A stretch of DNA of 25,472 bases from an uncultured Caryophanales bacterium (GTDB lineage: Bacteria > Bacillota_I > Bacilli_A > RF39 > UBA660). The stretch spans positions 1 to 25,472 of the forward strand of contig CAJLIR010000016.1 in assembly GCA_905206805.1 (NCBI GenBank), in the 5' to 3' direction. Under the pieces are notes generated by a model, which ran no database searches, was not told the DNA's origin, and saw only the letters and a program-made list of their open reading frames with translations. Made by a program: the position numbers and the translations under genes. Of the stretch, positions 16,470 through 24,858 are shown one piece after another; the stretch's first letter is position 1, and every line of letters starts with the position of its first letter.

Positions 16470-17087
16470 ATGGCAAAAGACACAAAAAAAACAGAAAACA
16501 TTTATGATACTAGTGACAGGTACGAAAATGCACATAATTCTATAGTAAGGGAAACAATAACTTGTGACAATTCACCTATTTTAAACAAAATACTGATTTG
16601 TCTTTACGTAATTATTGCTTTACTTGCTTTAAACATTATTATTAATGCGATTAAGGCAAATGGTACTACTTCAACATCAACAAAAACAACTACAACTACT
16701 ACAGCATCTTCAACTTATGATGTTAGTAGTTTTAAAGCAATAAATACTGATGAATTTATTGAAGCATATAATGGTGATGAAACTAAACTTATATATTTAG
16801 GAAGACCTGATTGTGGATATTGTATTAAATTTGTACCAATTTTAACTTCAGTACAAAAACAATTTAATTTCCAAACTCTTTATTTAGATATTAACCAAGT
16901 TGGAACAGATGATGTAAATAGAATTCTTGAATTAAATGAATCATTCTTTAAAGGTGAAAATACAGCTTATGGATATACACCTATGACACTTATCGTAAAA
17001 AATGGTGAGATATTGGATTATCAAATTGGTTACTCTAATGAAGATACATTAAAAACATTAGTATCAAAATATTTCGACAAAAAATAG
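16470..17087 (+). CDS. Membrane-anchored thioredoxin-like protein (CGYC)
   Basis: 205 residues. A cytoplasmic N-terminus of about 38 residues is followed by one transmembrane helix (about 39-62), a Thr/Ser-rich linker (65-82) and a thioredoxin-like domain with LGRPDCGYC (Cys115/Cys118) and a cis-Pro loop GYTPMTLIV. The domain should lie outside the membrane. The GRPDCGYC motif resembles bacteriocin-transport accessory (PedC/BrcD-like) thioredoxin folds, but no bacteriocin genes are present here, so that label is not supported. GGAGG lies 7 bases before the ATG. It is divergent from a lipoprotein of similar design at 15695-16186. Confidence 0.85.
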   Translation: MAKDTKKTENIYDTSDRYENAHNSIVRETITCDNSPILNKILICLYVIIALLALNIIINAIKANGTTSTSTKTTTTTTASSTYDVSSFKAINTDEFIEAYNGDETKLIYLGRPDCGYCIKFVPILTSVQKQFNFQTLYLDINQVGTDDVNRILELNESFFKGENTAYGYTPMTLIVKNGEILDYQIGYSNEDTLKTLVSKYFDKK

Positions 17088-17106
17088 TTCAATTTTGAAC
17101 TATTTT
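17081..17106 (+). terminator. Shared bidirectional terminator holding both stop codons
   Basis: A 10-bp stem AAAATAGTTC / GAACTATTTT with a 6-base loop, flanked by an A-run and a T-run so that it works on both strands. The TAG of the plus-strand gene (17085-17087) and the TAG of the minus-strand zinc-finger gene (17100-17102) both lie inside the stem. Confidence 0.8.
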
Positions 17107-17513
17107 TTTAATGTCTTAATATAACTTTTTTGAATCAATTCTTTATACTCATAAGAGTTTTTGATAACATTTAACTTTTCAACTATTTCATAATTTGTTT
17201 CATTATAACTTCTTTTTGGTAATTTTACATTAAAAGTACAAGCCAAAGTTTCTAAACTAGCTAAAAAATTTAAATTATAAACTTGTTGAAATAGACTAAT
17301 AACATTACCACCTTTTTTGCAAGAAAAACAATAAAATCTATTATTATTTCTATCAACAATCATCGATGGTTTTTTATCATTATGATAAAAACAACTTAAG
17401 GTAAAGCGATTATTTGGTAATGCCTTAACCATTTTCTTTGAATCACTCATAGCAATAACCAAAATATCGCTTTTTTTTATTACTTTCATTACAACTAAAT
17501 TACTATACTTCAT
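17100..17513 (-). CDS. Stand-alone DnaG-type (CHC2) zinc-finger protein
   Basis: 137 residues from the chosen ATG. The zinc site is C41-x2-H44-x17-C62-x2-C65, with the family context CFYHNDKKPSMIV and FYCFSCKKGGNVISLF. Spacing and position (about residue 40) match the zinc-binding domain at the N-terminus of bacterial primase DnaG, where it reads template DNA. The polymerase (Toprim) and helicase-interaction domains are absent; only a short basic tail follows. The ATG at 17513 comes two bases after the nifJ stop codon (TAGTATG), with AGGTGA about 11 bases upstream inside the nifJ end, so translation is probably coupled. It could be a small regulator or a primase relic; its function is unknown. 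Confidence 0.8.
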   Translation of the reverse strand: MKYSNLVVMKVIKKSDILVIAMSDSKKMVKALPNNRFTLSCFYHNDKKPSMIVDRNNNRFYCFSCKKGGNVISLFQQVYNLNFLASLETLACTFNVKLPKRSYNETNYEIVEKLNVIKNSYEYKELIQKSYIKTLKK

Positions 17514-17514
17514 A

Positions 17515-20500
17515 CTACTTCTTTTCACCTAAATTTTTATAATATTCATATCTTTTAATCGCATCTAATTTATTATCTTCCAATAATTCACTTGAATGTT
17601 CCTTATTAACTTTTTCTAGTGCTGAATACCTTGTTTGTAAATTCAAAAATTCTTCATATAAATTAAAATCAACATTTTTGCTATCTAATGTAAATTCATC
17701 TTCACAAGGATTATATCTAAATATTGGATAGTATCCACATTTTACAGCCATTTTTTGCATCTCTACGCTATTTTCCATACCACCTTTAATACCATGTGAT
17801 ATACAAGGAGCGTATGCGATTATAATTGATGGTCCTTTGTGGTTTTCTGCTTCTTTAAATGCTTTTAATACTTGGATCATATTAGCACCAAGTGAAATTT
17901 GTGCCACATAAACATTTGGAATCGACAATGCCATTCTTGCCAAATCTTTTTTATTTTGTTTTTTACCACTTGTTGCAAAAGACGCGATTGAACCTTTAGG
18001 ACTTGCTTTTGATGCCTGACCACCAGTATTTGAATAAATTTGAGTATCAAGAACTAGGATATTAACATTATCACCACTAGCTAATACATGATCAATACCA
18101 CCATAACCAATATCATAAGCCCAACCATCTCCACCTATAGTCCAAATTGTTCTATAAGGAATATATTCCTTTAATGAAACCAATTCTTTAGGACATAAGC
18201 TATAATCTAATGATTCATAGACTTCTTTTGTTATTTCATAATTATCTATATTCTGAAGCCATTTTGTAAATAATTCACCATTTTCATTATTTAAATTATT
18301 TTCCATTATATTTTTTATACGATTTCTAATAGTTTTGTTCGCTATTAACATGCCATAACCATATTCAGCATTGTCTTCAAATAAAGAATTAGCCCAAGGA
18401 AGTGTATATGGTGTATCTGGTGCACTTGCGCCATATATAGATGAACAGCCTGTAGCATTTGATATTATCATATGATCACCAAATAATTGAGTAAGAATTT
18501 TTATATAACTTACCTCTCCACATCCACTACAAGCACCACAGAATTCAAATTTTGGCATTTTAAATTGACTTCCCTTTACTGTCTCTAGTTTAAATTCAGG
18601 TTTATATTTTATATTTTTTACTAAATAATCAAAGACTTCTTGTTCCTTGTCTTTTATTTGTTCAGATATATTTTTACTTATTAAAGCTTTTTCTTGTTTT
18701 TTACCAGGACATGTCTTTATACAAAGTCCACATCCTGTACAATCTTTAATAGAAATACCTATACAATAATAAAATTCTCCTGAGATCATACATCTTTCTT
18801 TTACATAATCTGGAGATGCTTCATACTCCTCATGACTTAATAAGAATGGTCTTATTACACTATGTGGACAAACAAACGAGCACTGATTACAATTTATACA
18901 ATTTTTATTTATCCAAGCTGGTACTTGCAAACTAATACAACGTTTTTCTAAAGCGCTAGTTCCTCCTTCAAATGTTCCATCTGGATGATTTAAGAATGCA
19001 CTTACACTTAAACTGTTACCTTGTCTTTTCTTAATAGCTTCATAAATACTTTTGAAAGTTTTTTCTTCAATTACAGTGTTATTTGAAGTTATTTCAATTT
19101 TCTTTAAATATACATCTGGTATATCTATTGCTTTTATATTAGCGTTTACTACATCTTCACCTTTTTTAAAGAATTTTTGTGTTGCATATTCTTTCATTTT
19201 TGTAAGACATAGTTCATAATCCATTATATTTGATAATCTCATAATAATGCTTTCCATAATAGTACTTATTTTATTTTTAAGTCCTATTTTTCTTGCATAT
19301 TCATAAGCATTTACAATATAAAATTTAATATTTCTTGAAGTAATTATATTTTTTATATAATCTGGTAATTTTTCATTTAGTTCTTCTTCTGTCATAATTG
19401 TATTAAGAATAAATGTACCATTTTCTTCTATATGTTCTAAAGGATTAAACTCCATTAAATAGCTATCTTTAGTTACAACTATTAGTCTAGGACTCTCCAC
19501 ATAATATGCAGAATTAATTTTATGATCAGAAAAACGCAAATGAGAAACTGTTACTCCGCCAGATTTCTTTGAATCATACTGAAAATAACCTTGTACATAT
19601 TTGTTTGTATTATCACCAATTAACTTTATAATTGATTTTGATGCTCCTACCATTCCATCACTACCATAACCATAAAATAAAAATTCCTCATGATTTTTTA
19701 TTTTAAAGTTAGAATCAAGTTTTAAACTCAAATTAGTTACATCATCATTTATTCCAATTGTAAAATTATTTTTTAATTCACCTTCTAAATTATCATAAAC
19801 TGCTTTTATTTGAGCTGGAGTTGTATTTTTACTAGCTAAACCATATCTTCCGCCTATTATTTTTATATTTTTATTTTTTAAAGCTGTTACTATATCTAAA
19901 TATAGAGGTTCTCCAATACTTCCTGGCTCTTTAGTTCTATCTAAAACGGCAATTTTTTCTGCACTACTAGGTAATACATCTAATAGATATTTAACACTAA
20001 ATGGTCTATATAAGTGTACTTCAATTAAACCAACATTATAGCCAGTACTATTTAATTTATCAATTGTTTCTCTAATAGTACTACAAACAGATCCCATAGC
20101 AACAATTATATTTTTAGCATTTTTTTCTCCATAATATACAAATGGATGATAATTTGTATTAAATTTTTCGTTTATTTTTTGCATGTAATCATTAACAATA
20201 TCAGGTACTTCGTCATAAAATTTATTTCTTACTTCTACACTTTGAAAATAAATATCATCATTTTGCGCTGTTCCCCTTGTAACTTTATTATTTAAGTTTA
20301 GTGCCCTATCTCTAAATTTGGCAACAGCGTTATAATCAACTAAATCTTTTGCCTCAGACATGTCCATTACTTCAATTTTATTTATTTCATGACTAGTTCT
20401 AAAACCATCAAAAAAATGTAAAAAAGGTAATGATGATTTAATTGCGGATAAATGCGCAATTAAAGAATTATTTGCGGCATCTTGAACTGAAGATGAAGCT

Positions 20501-20919
20501 AAAATACAAAATCCTGTCATTCTAGTAGCATATATATCTTGATGATCACCAAAAATAGACAGTGCGTGACTAGCTATACTTCTTGCTGCAACATGAATAA
20601 CACCAGGTAACATTTCTCCTGCTATTTTATACATATTAGGGATCATTAAAAGTAAGCCTTGACTTGCTGTAAATGTAGTGGTTAAAAGTCCAGATTGAAG
20701 AGAACCGTGAACCATTCCAGCAGCTCCTGCTTCACTTTGCATTTCTACAACCTTAACTTTATCATCAAAAATATTTACTACATCCCTACTACTCCATTCA
20801 TCAATATGTTCTGCCATAGGGCTTGCTGGTGTTATAGGATAAATTCCTGCAACCTCTGTAAGCATATATGAATAATAACTACAAGCTTCATTACCATCTA
20901 CAGTAATTTTCTTTTTCAT
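17515..20919 (-). CDS. nifJ: Pyruvate:ferredoxin (flavodoxin) oxidoreductase
   Basis: 1134 residues, slightly short of the usual 1170-1200 single-chain enzyme. It oxidatively decarboxylates pyruvate to acetyl-CoA and CO2, passing electrons to ferredoxin or flavodoxin. N-terminal substrate domain: GIYPITPASPMAEH, with SEAGAAGMVHGSLQSG. Two ferredoxin-type clusters: CINCNQCSFVCP from Cys674 and CTGCGLCIKTCP from Cys727. Proximal cluster CGACSGCGE from Cys794. Thiamine-diphosphate site GGDGWAYDIGYGG near 928-940, with LDTQIYSNTGGQ after it. All key cysteines expected are visible. The start overlaps the stop of the ATPase gene as TAATG, with GGAAAGGAAGA as the ribosome binding site, so the two are translationally coupled. 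Confidence 0.97.
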   Translation of the reverse strand: MKKKITVDGNEACSYYSYMLTEVAGIYPITPASPMAEHIDEWSSRDVVNIFDDKVKVVEMQSEAGAAGMVHGSLQSGLLTTTFTASQGLLLMIPNMYKIAGEMLPGVIHVAARSIASHALSIFGDHQDIYATRMTGFCILASSSVQDAANNSLIAHLSAIKSSLPFLHFFDGFRTSHEINKIEVMDMSEAKDLVDYNAVAKFRDRALNLNNKVTRGTAQNDDIYFQSVEVRNKFYDEVPDIVNDYMQKINEKFNTNYHPFVYYGEKNAKNIIVAMGSVCSTIRETIDKLNSTGYNVGLIEVHLYRPFSVKYLLDVLPSSAEKIAVLDRTKEPGSIGEPLYLDIVTALKNKNIKIIGGRYGLASKNTTPAQIKAVYDNLEGELKNNFTIGINDDVTNLSLKLDSNFKIKNHEEFLFYGYGSDGMVGASKSIIKLIGDNTNKYVQGYFQYDSKKSGGVTVSHLRFSDHKINSAYYVESPRLIVVTKDSYLMEFNPLEHIEENGTFILNTIMTEEELNEKLPDYIKNIITSRNIKFYIVNAYEYARKIGLKNKISTIMESIIMRLSNIMDYELCLTKMKEYATQKFFKKGEDVVNANIKAIDIPDVYLKKIEITSNNTVIEEKTFKSIYEAIKKRQGNSLSVSAFLNHPDGTFEGGTSALEKRCISLQVPAWINKNCINCNQCSFVCPHSVIRPFLLSHEEYEASPDYVKERCMISGEFYYCIGISIKDCTGCGLCIKTCPGKKQEKALISKNISEQIKDKEQEVFDYLVKNIKYKPEFKLETVKGSQFKMPKFEFCGACSGCGEVSYIKILTQLFGDHMIISNATGCSSIYGASAPDTPYTLPWANSLFEDNAEYGYGMLIANKTIRNRIKNIMENNLNNENGELFTKWLQNIDNYEITKEVYESLDYSLCPKELVSLKEYIPYRTIWTIGGDGWAYDIGYGGIDHVLASGDNVNILVLDTQIYSNTGGQASKASPKGSIASFATSGKKQNKKDLARMALSIPNVYVAQISLGANMIQVLKAFKEAENHKGPSIIIAYAPCISHGIKGGMENSVEMQKMAVKCGYYPIFRYNPCEDEFTLDSKNVDFNLYEEFLNLQTRYSALEKVNKEHSSELLEDNKLDAIKRYEYYKNLGEKK

Positions 20920-23246
20920 TAAATATCTTCCTTTCCTTTTTTATCAATTATTTTTGCTACAACATTCTTTAAAACTAAAACAATAAAATAAGCTAAAATC
21001 ATTAAAATAAGCATAACTATAATCATTTTTGAAGTCAATATTGAAAGTGAATACCAAGTTTTAAATTTTATTATTTGAAATATAAATAAAGATATCATTG
21101 TTATTAATAAAGTAAAACGGATTAAATCAAATGGTTTGCACAAATGATATAGAAGTGTAAATCCTGTAAAACCAGTTAATATAACACATAAAGTACTACT
21201 TTGTTCAAAATTAAAATTTAAAATTGATGATAAAATCATAATAATTAATATATTAAAAACAATTGTAAGTGAATATGGTACTGCTTCTTTAATAACATTG
21301 AAGAAAAAGTTGCCTTTTATCCTTTCCTTATTAGGTTCTAGAGCTAAAATAAATGATGGTATTCCAATTGTAACAACACTAGTTAATGTTAATTGAATTG
21401 GCATAAATGGATATGGTTTGTTTATAAAAATAAATAATATTGATAATAATATAGAATATATAGTTTTAACTAAAAATAATGTTGCTGACCTTTGAATATT
21501 ATTTATAGTTCTCCTACCCTCTAGGACAACTTGTGGCATCGAATTAAAATTTGAATCCAATAAAACTAGTTGAGAAACGTTGCGTGTTGCTTCACTACCA
21601 CTAGAAAGCGCTATACTAGAATCAGCTTCTCTTAGAGCTAGAACATCATTTACACCATCACCTATATAAGCAACAGTATGTCCCATTTCTTTTAAACATG
21701 AAACTATTTTTTTCTTTTGAATTGGTGTAACTCTACCAAATATATTATATTTTTTGGTTGCTTCTTTTAGTTCATTATCAGTTAAAATATTTCTCATATC
21801 TATATATTTTATATTTTTAAATCCACATTCTTTAGCTACACTAGAAGCAGTTATTGGATTATCTCCTGAAATTATTTTGAGTTCTACACCTTGACTTTCA
21901 AAATAATTCAATGTTTCATTAACATTTTGTCTAATTTTATCTTTAATTAAAATTAGCGCTATAGGAACAACTTTATTGTTATTTGTACTTGCTAATAAAA
22001 GTACTCGGTATTTTAAAGAGTTTTCATCTATCATTTTTTTTAAATCATTTGGTATATCAGTTAAAATGTATTCTACTGCCCCAAGTAAAAATACACCGTG
22101 ATCGTAAAACTCAACAGAGGAATATTTTTTTTCTGATGAAAAATTAACAACTTTTTTTACTTTATAATTAGTGTTATTATGAAATTTTTCATATATCGCC
22201 TCTAATGTGGCATTTTTTGTTTCAAATGAATTAGCATAAGCTGATAATACTTTGTTTATTTCATAATTTTCATTTAAATTAATAATATCTGCTACTTCCA
22301 ATTTTCCTTCAGTTAATGTTCCTGTTTTATCTAAGCATAAGGTATCAACTCTAGATAACATTTCAATACAAAATAACTCTTGAACCAATACATTATATTT
22401 ACTAAGTCTTATTACACTCACTGCTAAAACTGTTGAAGTTAATAAAACAAGTCCTTCTGGTATCATACCAATACAAGCTGCAACTGTACTTACAACTGCA
22501 TTTTGCAAATCATTATTTTCAATTGACAATTGTTTTAAAAATAAAAATATACCAAGTGGAAAAATTATCATTGATACAAGTTTGACAATTTTGTTTAAGG
22601 AATTCATAATTTCTGAATTAACCTTTTTTATATATTTAGCTTCACTAGAAATTAAGGATGTATAATTTTCGTTTCCAACATGTTCTACTTTGCATTTACA
22701 GTATCCAGAGACAATAAAACTTCCAGATAGTAACATATCTCCTTTATTTTTTATAACTGTATCTGCTTCACCAGTAATAAAAGATTCATTAACTTCTACA
22801 CTACCATATAAAATTACAGAATCAACTACTACCTGATTTCCCATTTCAAAAATGATTATATCATCTAAAACAATATTATTTATATCTATTTCTTCTACTA
22901 TACTATTTCTTAGAATTTTTGATTTTGTACTTGCAATAACAGATAATTTGTCTATAGTTTTTTTTGAACGAATTTCTTGTATAATACCTATTACAATATT
23001 ACAAAATATTACACCTAAAAAAAATAAATTTTTATAAGAACCAACTAATAAAACAAATAAAGCTAAAATTAAATTTATTAAATTAAACAAAGTAAAAATA
23101 TTAGAAAAAATTATTTGCTTAATAGATTTAGTGGGTACAGTTGTATCGTAATTAACTAAATTATCAATAAAACGAGATTCAACTTGTTTCATAGTTAAAC
23201 CTGAATTTAAATCTGCATTATATCTTTCTATTTTTTTATTATTCAC
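20919..23246 (-). CDS. Cation-transporting P-type ATPase (CtpE-like)
   Basis: 775 residues. Actuator motif TGE (158-160); PEGL (263-266) in transmembrane helix 4, as in Ca2+/Mg2+-type pumps; phosphorylation site DKTGT with Asp306; GDNP (461-464); hinge GDGVND (529-534). Membrane helices lie near 50-90 and 220-275, with about six after 575. The usual KGAPE nucleotide-loop motif reads LGAVE (388-392), and no N-terminal heavy-metal domain or CPx motif is present. The overall pattern resembles mycobacterial CtpE and related Firmicute pumps, for which calcium has been proposed; the ion here is unproven. It starts at GTG with GGTGG upstream and has its own extended -10 promoter. It is first in the unit with nifJ and the zinc-finger gene. 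Confidence 0.9.
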   Translation of the reverse strand: MNNKKIERYNADLNSGLTMKQVESRFIDNLVNYDTTVPTKSIKQIIFSNIFTLFNLINLILALFVLLVGSYKNLFFLGVIFCNIVIGIIQEIRSKKTIDKLSVIASTKSKILRNSIVEEIDINNIVLDDIIIFEMGNQVVVDSVILYGSVEVNESFITGEADTVIKNKGDMLLSGSFIVSGYCKCKVEHVGNENYTSLISSEAKYIKKVNSEIMNSLNKIVKLVSMIIFPLGIFLFLKQLSIENNDLQNAVVSTVAACIGMIPEGLVLLTSTVLAVSVIRLSKYNVLVQELFCIEMLSRVDTLCLDKTGTLTEGKLEVADIINLNENYEINKVLSAYANSFETKNATLEAIYEKFHNNTNYKVKKVVNFSSEKKYSSVEFYDHGVFLLGAVEYILTDIPNDLKKMIDENSLKYRVLLLASTNNNKVVPIALILIKDKIRQNVNETLNYFESQGVELKIISGDNPITASSVAKECGFKNIKYIDMRNILTDNELKEATKKYNIFGRVTPIQKKKIVSCLKEMGHTVAYIGDGVNDVLALREADSSIALSSGSEATRNVSQLVLLDSNFNSMPQVVLEGRRTINNIQRSATLFLVKTIYSILLSILFIFINKPYPFMPIQLTLTSVVTIGIPSFILALEPNKERIKGNFFFNVIKEAVPYSLTIVFNILIIMILSSILNFNFEQSSTLCVILTGFTGFTLLYHLCKPFDLIRFTLLITMISLFIFQIIKFKTWYSLSILTSKMIIVMLILMILAYFIVLVLKNVVAKIIDKKGKEDI

Positions 23247-23275
23247 AATAACACCACCAAAATAATTACATTTTT

Positions 23276-23284
23276 ATTATACCA
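23276..23284 (-). promoter_or_regulatory. Extended -10 promoter of the ATPase-nifJ unit
   Basis: TGGTATAAT on the minus strand (23284 down to 23276), a perfect extended -10 box, 29 bases before the GTG start. The -35 region (TTTTTA, 23299-23304) is weak. Confidence 0.55.
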
Positions 23285-23440
23285 CCTAATTTAATTATTA
23301 AAAAGAAATGTGACTAAAAACTAATAGTTTTTTTTAACAACAATAGTTATTCATAAATAATAATATATTTTTTTAGAATATCTTATAGTGTAGGATATAA
23401 AAAATCCTTAATTCATATTATTTCCCCTCATATAAACTAT

Positions 23441-23463
23441 AAAAAGCACAAAATGTGCTTTTT
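23441..23463 (-). terminator. Rho-independent terminator of rpe
   Basis: Stem AAAAAGCACA / TGTGCTTTTT with loop AAA, ending 2 bases from the rpe stop codon and followed on the minus strand by T-rich sequence. It closes the rightmost gene group. The rest of the 23247-23464 gap is AT-rich and holds the ATPase promoter and no open frame I can support. Confidence 0.8.
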
Positions 23464-23464
23464 T

Positions 23465-24103
23465 TTATTTTAAATTTAAACTTTTAATACTTTCTTCGTA
23501 ATTATTTTTAGTAATATAACTTCCGACAACAACTATATCACATTTTCTACAATTTTCAATAGTAGTATTATTAACACCACCATCTACTTCAATAACGTAA
23601 TTATAATTTTTATCATTACGAACTTGATATAAATAATTAATTTTTTCTACCGAATTATCTAAAAATTTTTGACCACCTTGACCAGGTTCAACCGACATAA
23701 CTAATACCAAATCAACTAAACTTAAATATGGTAATAATTTTGATACATCAGTATTAGGTTTTATAGAAATACCTACTCCTATATTTTTTTCTTTTATTAA
23801 TTTAATAATTTTAATAGGATTATCTGTTGCTTCTAGATGAAAAGTTATATATTTTGGATTTAATATAGAAAAATCATTTATATATTTTTCTATATCTTCT
23901 ACCATTAAATGTATATCTAAGGGTTTAGAATTGTTCGGTAATATATTTTTTACATCCAAACAATTCCAAGTACTATTTTTAACAAATTTACCATCCATAA
24001 TATCTATATGAAGAAAATCTATATTACAATTATTTAGTTTTTTTATACTTTCTTTTATATCAAATTGATCTTTCATTGACAAAATTGAAACCGATAATTT
24101 CAT
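23465..24103 (-). CDS. rpe: Ribulose-phosphate 3-epimerase
   Basis: 212 residues, a normal length. It interconverts ribulose-5-phosphate and xylulose-5-phosphate in the cytoplasmic pentose phosphate pathway. TIM-barrel motifs and catalytic or metal residues seen: SVSIL near the N-terminus, HIDIMDG (His32, Asp34), DIHLMVE (His65), MSVEPGQGGQKF (136-147), EVDGGVN with Asp174, and the phosphate-binding VVVGSYI. The ATG at 24103 is chosen because TAGGTGA lies 6-7 bases upstream; a GTG at 24112 would overlap that site. The site overlaps the stop of the upstream surface-protein gene, so the two are probably co-transcribed although functionally unrelated. Confidence 0.95.
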   Translation of the reverse strand: MKLSVSILSMKDQFDIKESIKKLNNCNIDFLHIDIMDGKFVKNSTWNCLDVKNILPNNSKPLDIHLMVEDIEKYINDFSILNPKYITFHLEATDNPIKIIKLIKEKNIGVGISIKPNTDVSKLLPYLSLVDLVLVMSVEPGQGGQKFLDNSVEKINYLYQVRNDKNYNYVIEVDGGVNNTTIENCRKCDIVVVGSYITKNNYEESIKSLNLK

Positions 24104-24112
24104 ATTAATCAC

Positions 24113-24847
24113 CTACTTATTAATAATTACATGAAATGGCTCTGATTTTATACTTTGACCATCGATAGTAGTTATTTCAACCACATATTCAGCATCTTCG
24201 TTGTTTAATATATAATATGCACCGGTATTGTTATCCGTTAAAACGCCATCTCTATACCATTTATATGATAATGCATTTGAGTCAAGTACATTGCATATTG
24301 CCGATAATCCTATAGATTTATTGCTTATATCACCGGAATTATATTGTATTGCATCCTCAAGGTTAATCGAAATTATTTTTAACGTCAATTTTTCTCCATC
24401 AACATATATCTTATGACATTTTTCTTGTTCAGAAATATTATAAATTTCAAAATTTTCACTATAAAAGTCCTTTAATGCACAATACTTATCACTAGAAGCA
24501 GTTAAATATAAACTACCATCATTTTTTAATATAACTTGACCTTCAGTAATATATTCAAATTTTATATCATTTTTATTAAAAAATTTATCATAATTATTAT
24601 ATTCATTCATTTTTAAACCATAAAAGTAATCTGAACCATATATGTAAAAAACATTATTCAAATCAGCAATTTTATTTTCGTCGACTATATTTATAACTTG
24701 TTCTAATTCTTTTTTGAAAGATTCTTTATCTAACTCTATATTATCTTGTGGTTTATCATCATTAATATTTATTTTTTTTAGGACGAAAAATACTAAAATA
24801 ATAATTAAAACAATGGCAATAATTTTATATATTAAATTTTTTTTCAT
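24113..24847 (-). CDS. Membrane-anchored extracellular protein with Ig-like C-terminus, unknown
   Basis: 244 residues from the chosen ATG. A short basic N-terminus and one transmembrane helix (about 7-23) are followed by an acidic helical stretch, then an extracellular domain. The C-terminal 75 residues look like an immunoglobulin/PKD-type strand sandwich (LSAICNVLDSNALSYKWYRDG; AEYVVEITTIDG; PFHVII). Three cysteines occur in the outer part. GAAAGG lies 7 bases before the ATG at 24847. An upstream in-frame start would overlap the preceding gene and has no site. It follows the Cys-rich surface protein by 11 bases and precedes rpe by 9. A role in surface structure with the upstream gene is inference only. 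Confidence 0.75.
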   Translation of the reverse strand: MKKNLIYKIIAIVLIIILVFFVLKKININDDKPQDNIELDKESFKKELEQVINIVDENKIADLNNVFYIYGSDYFYGLKMNEYNNYDKFFNKNDIKFEYITEGQVILKNDGSLYLTASSDKYCALKDFYSENFEIYNISEQEKCHKIYVDGEKLTLKIISINLEDAIQYNSGDISNKSIGLSAICNVLDSNALSYKWYRDGVLTDNNTGAYYILNNEDAEYVVEITTIDGQSIKSEPFHVIINK

Positions 24848-24858
24848 AATATACCTTT

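Noticed and set aside
16470..17087. Bacteriocin-accessory thioredoxin with a bacteriocin cluster
   Set aside because: The CGYC motif fits, but no bacteriocin precursor, transporter or immunity gene is nearby.
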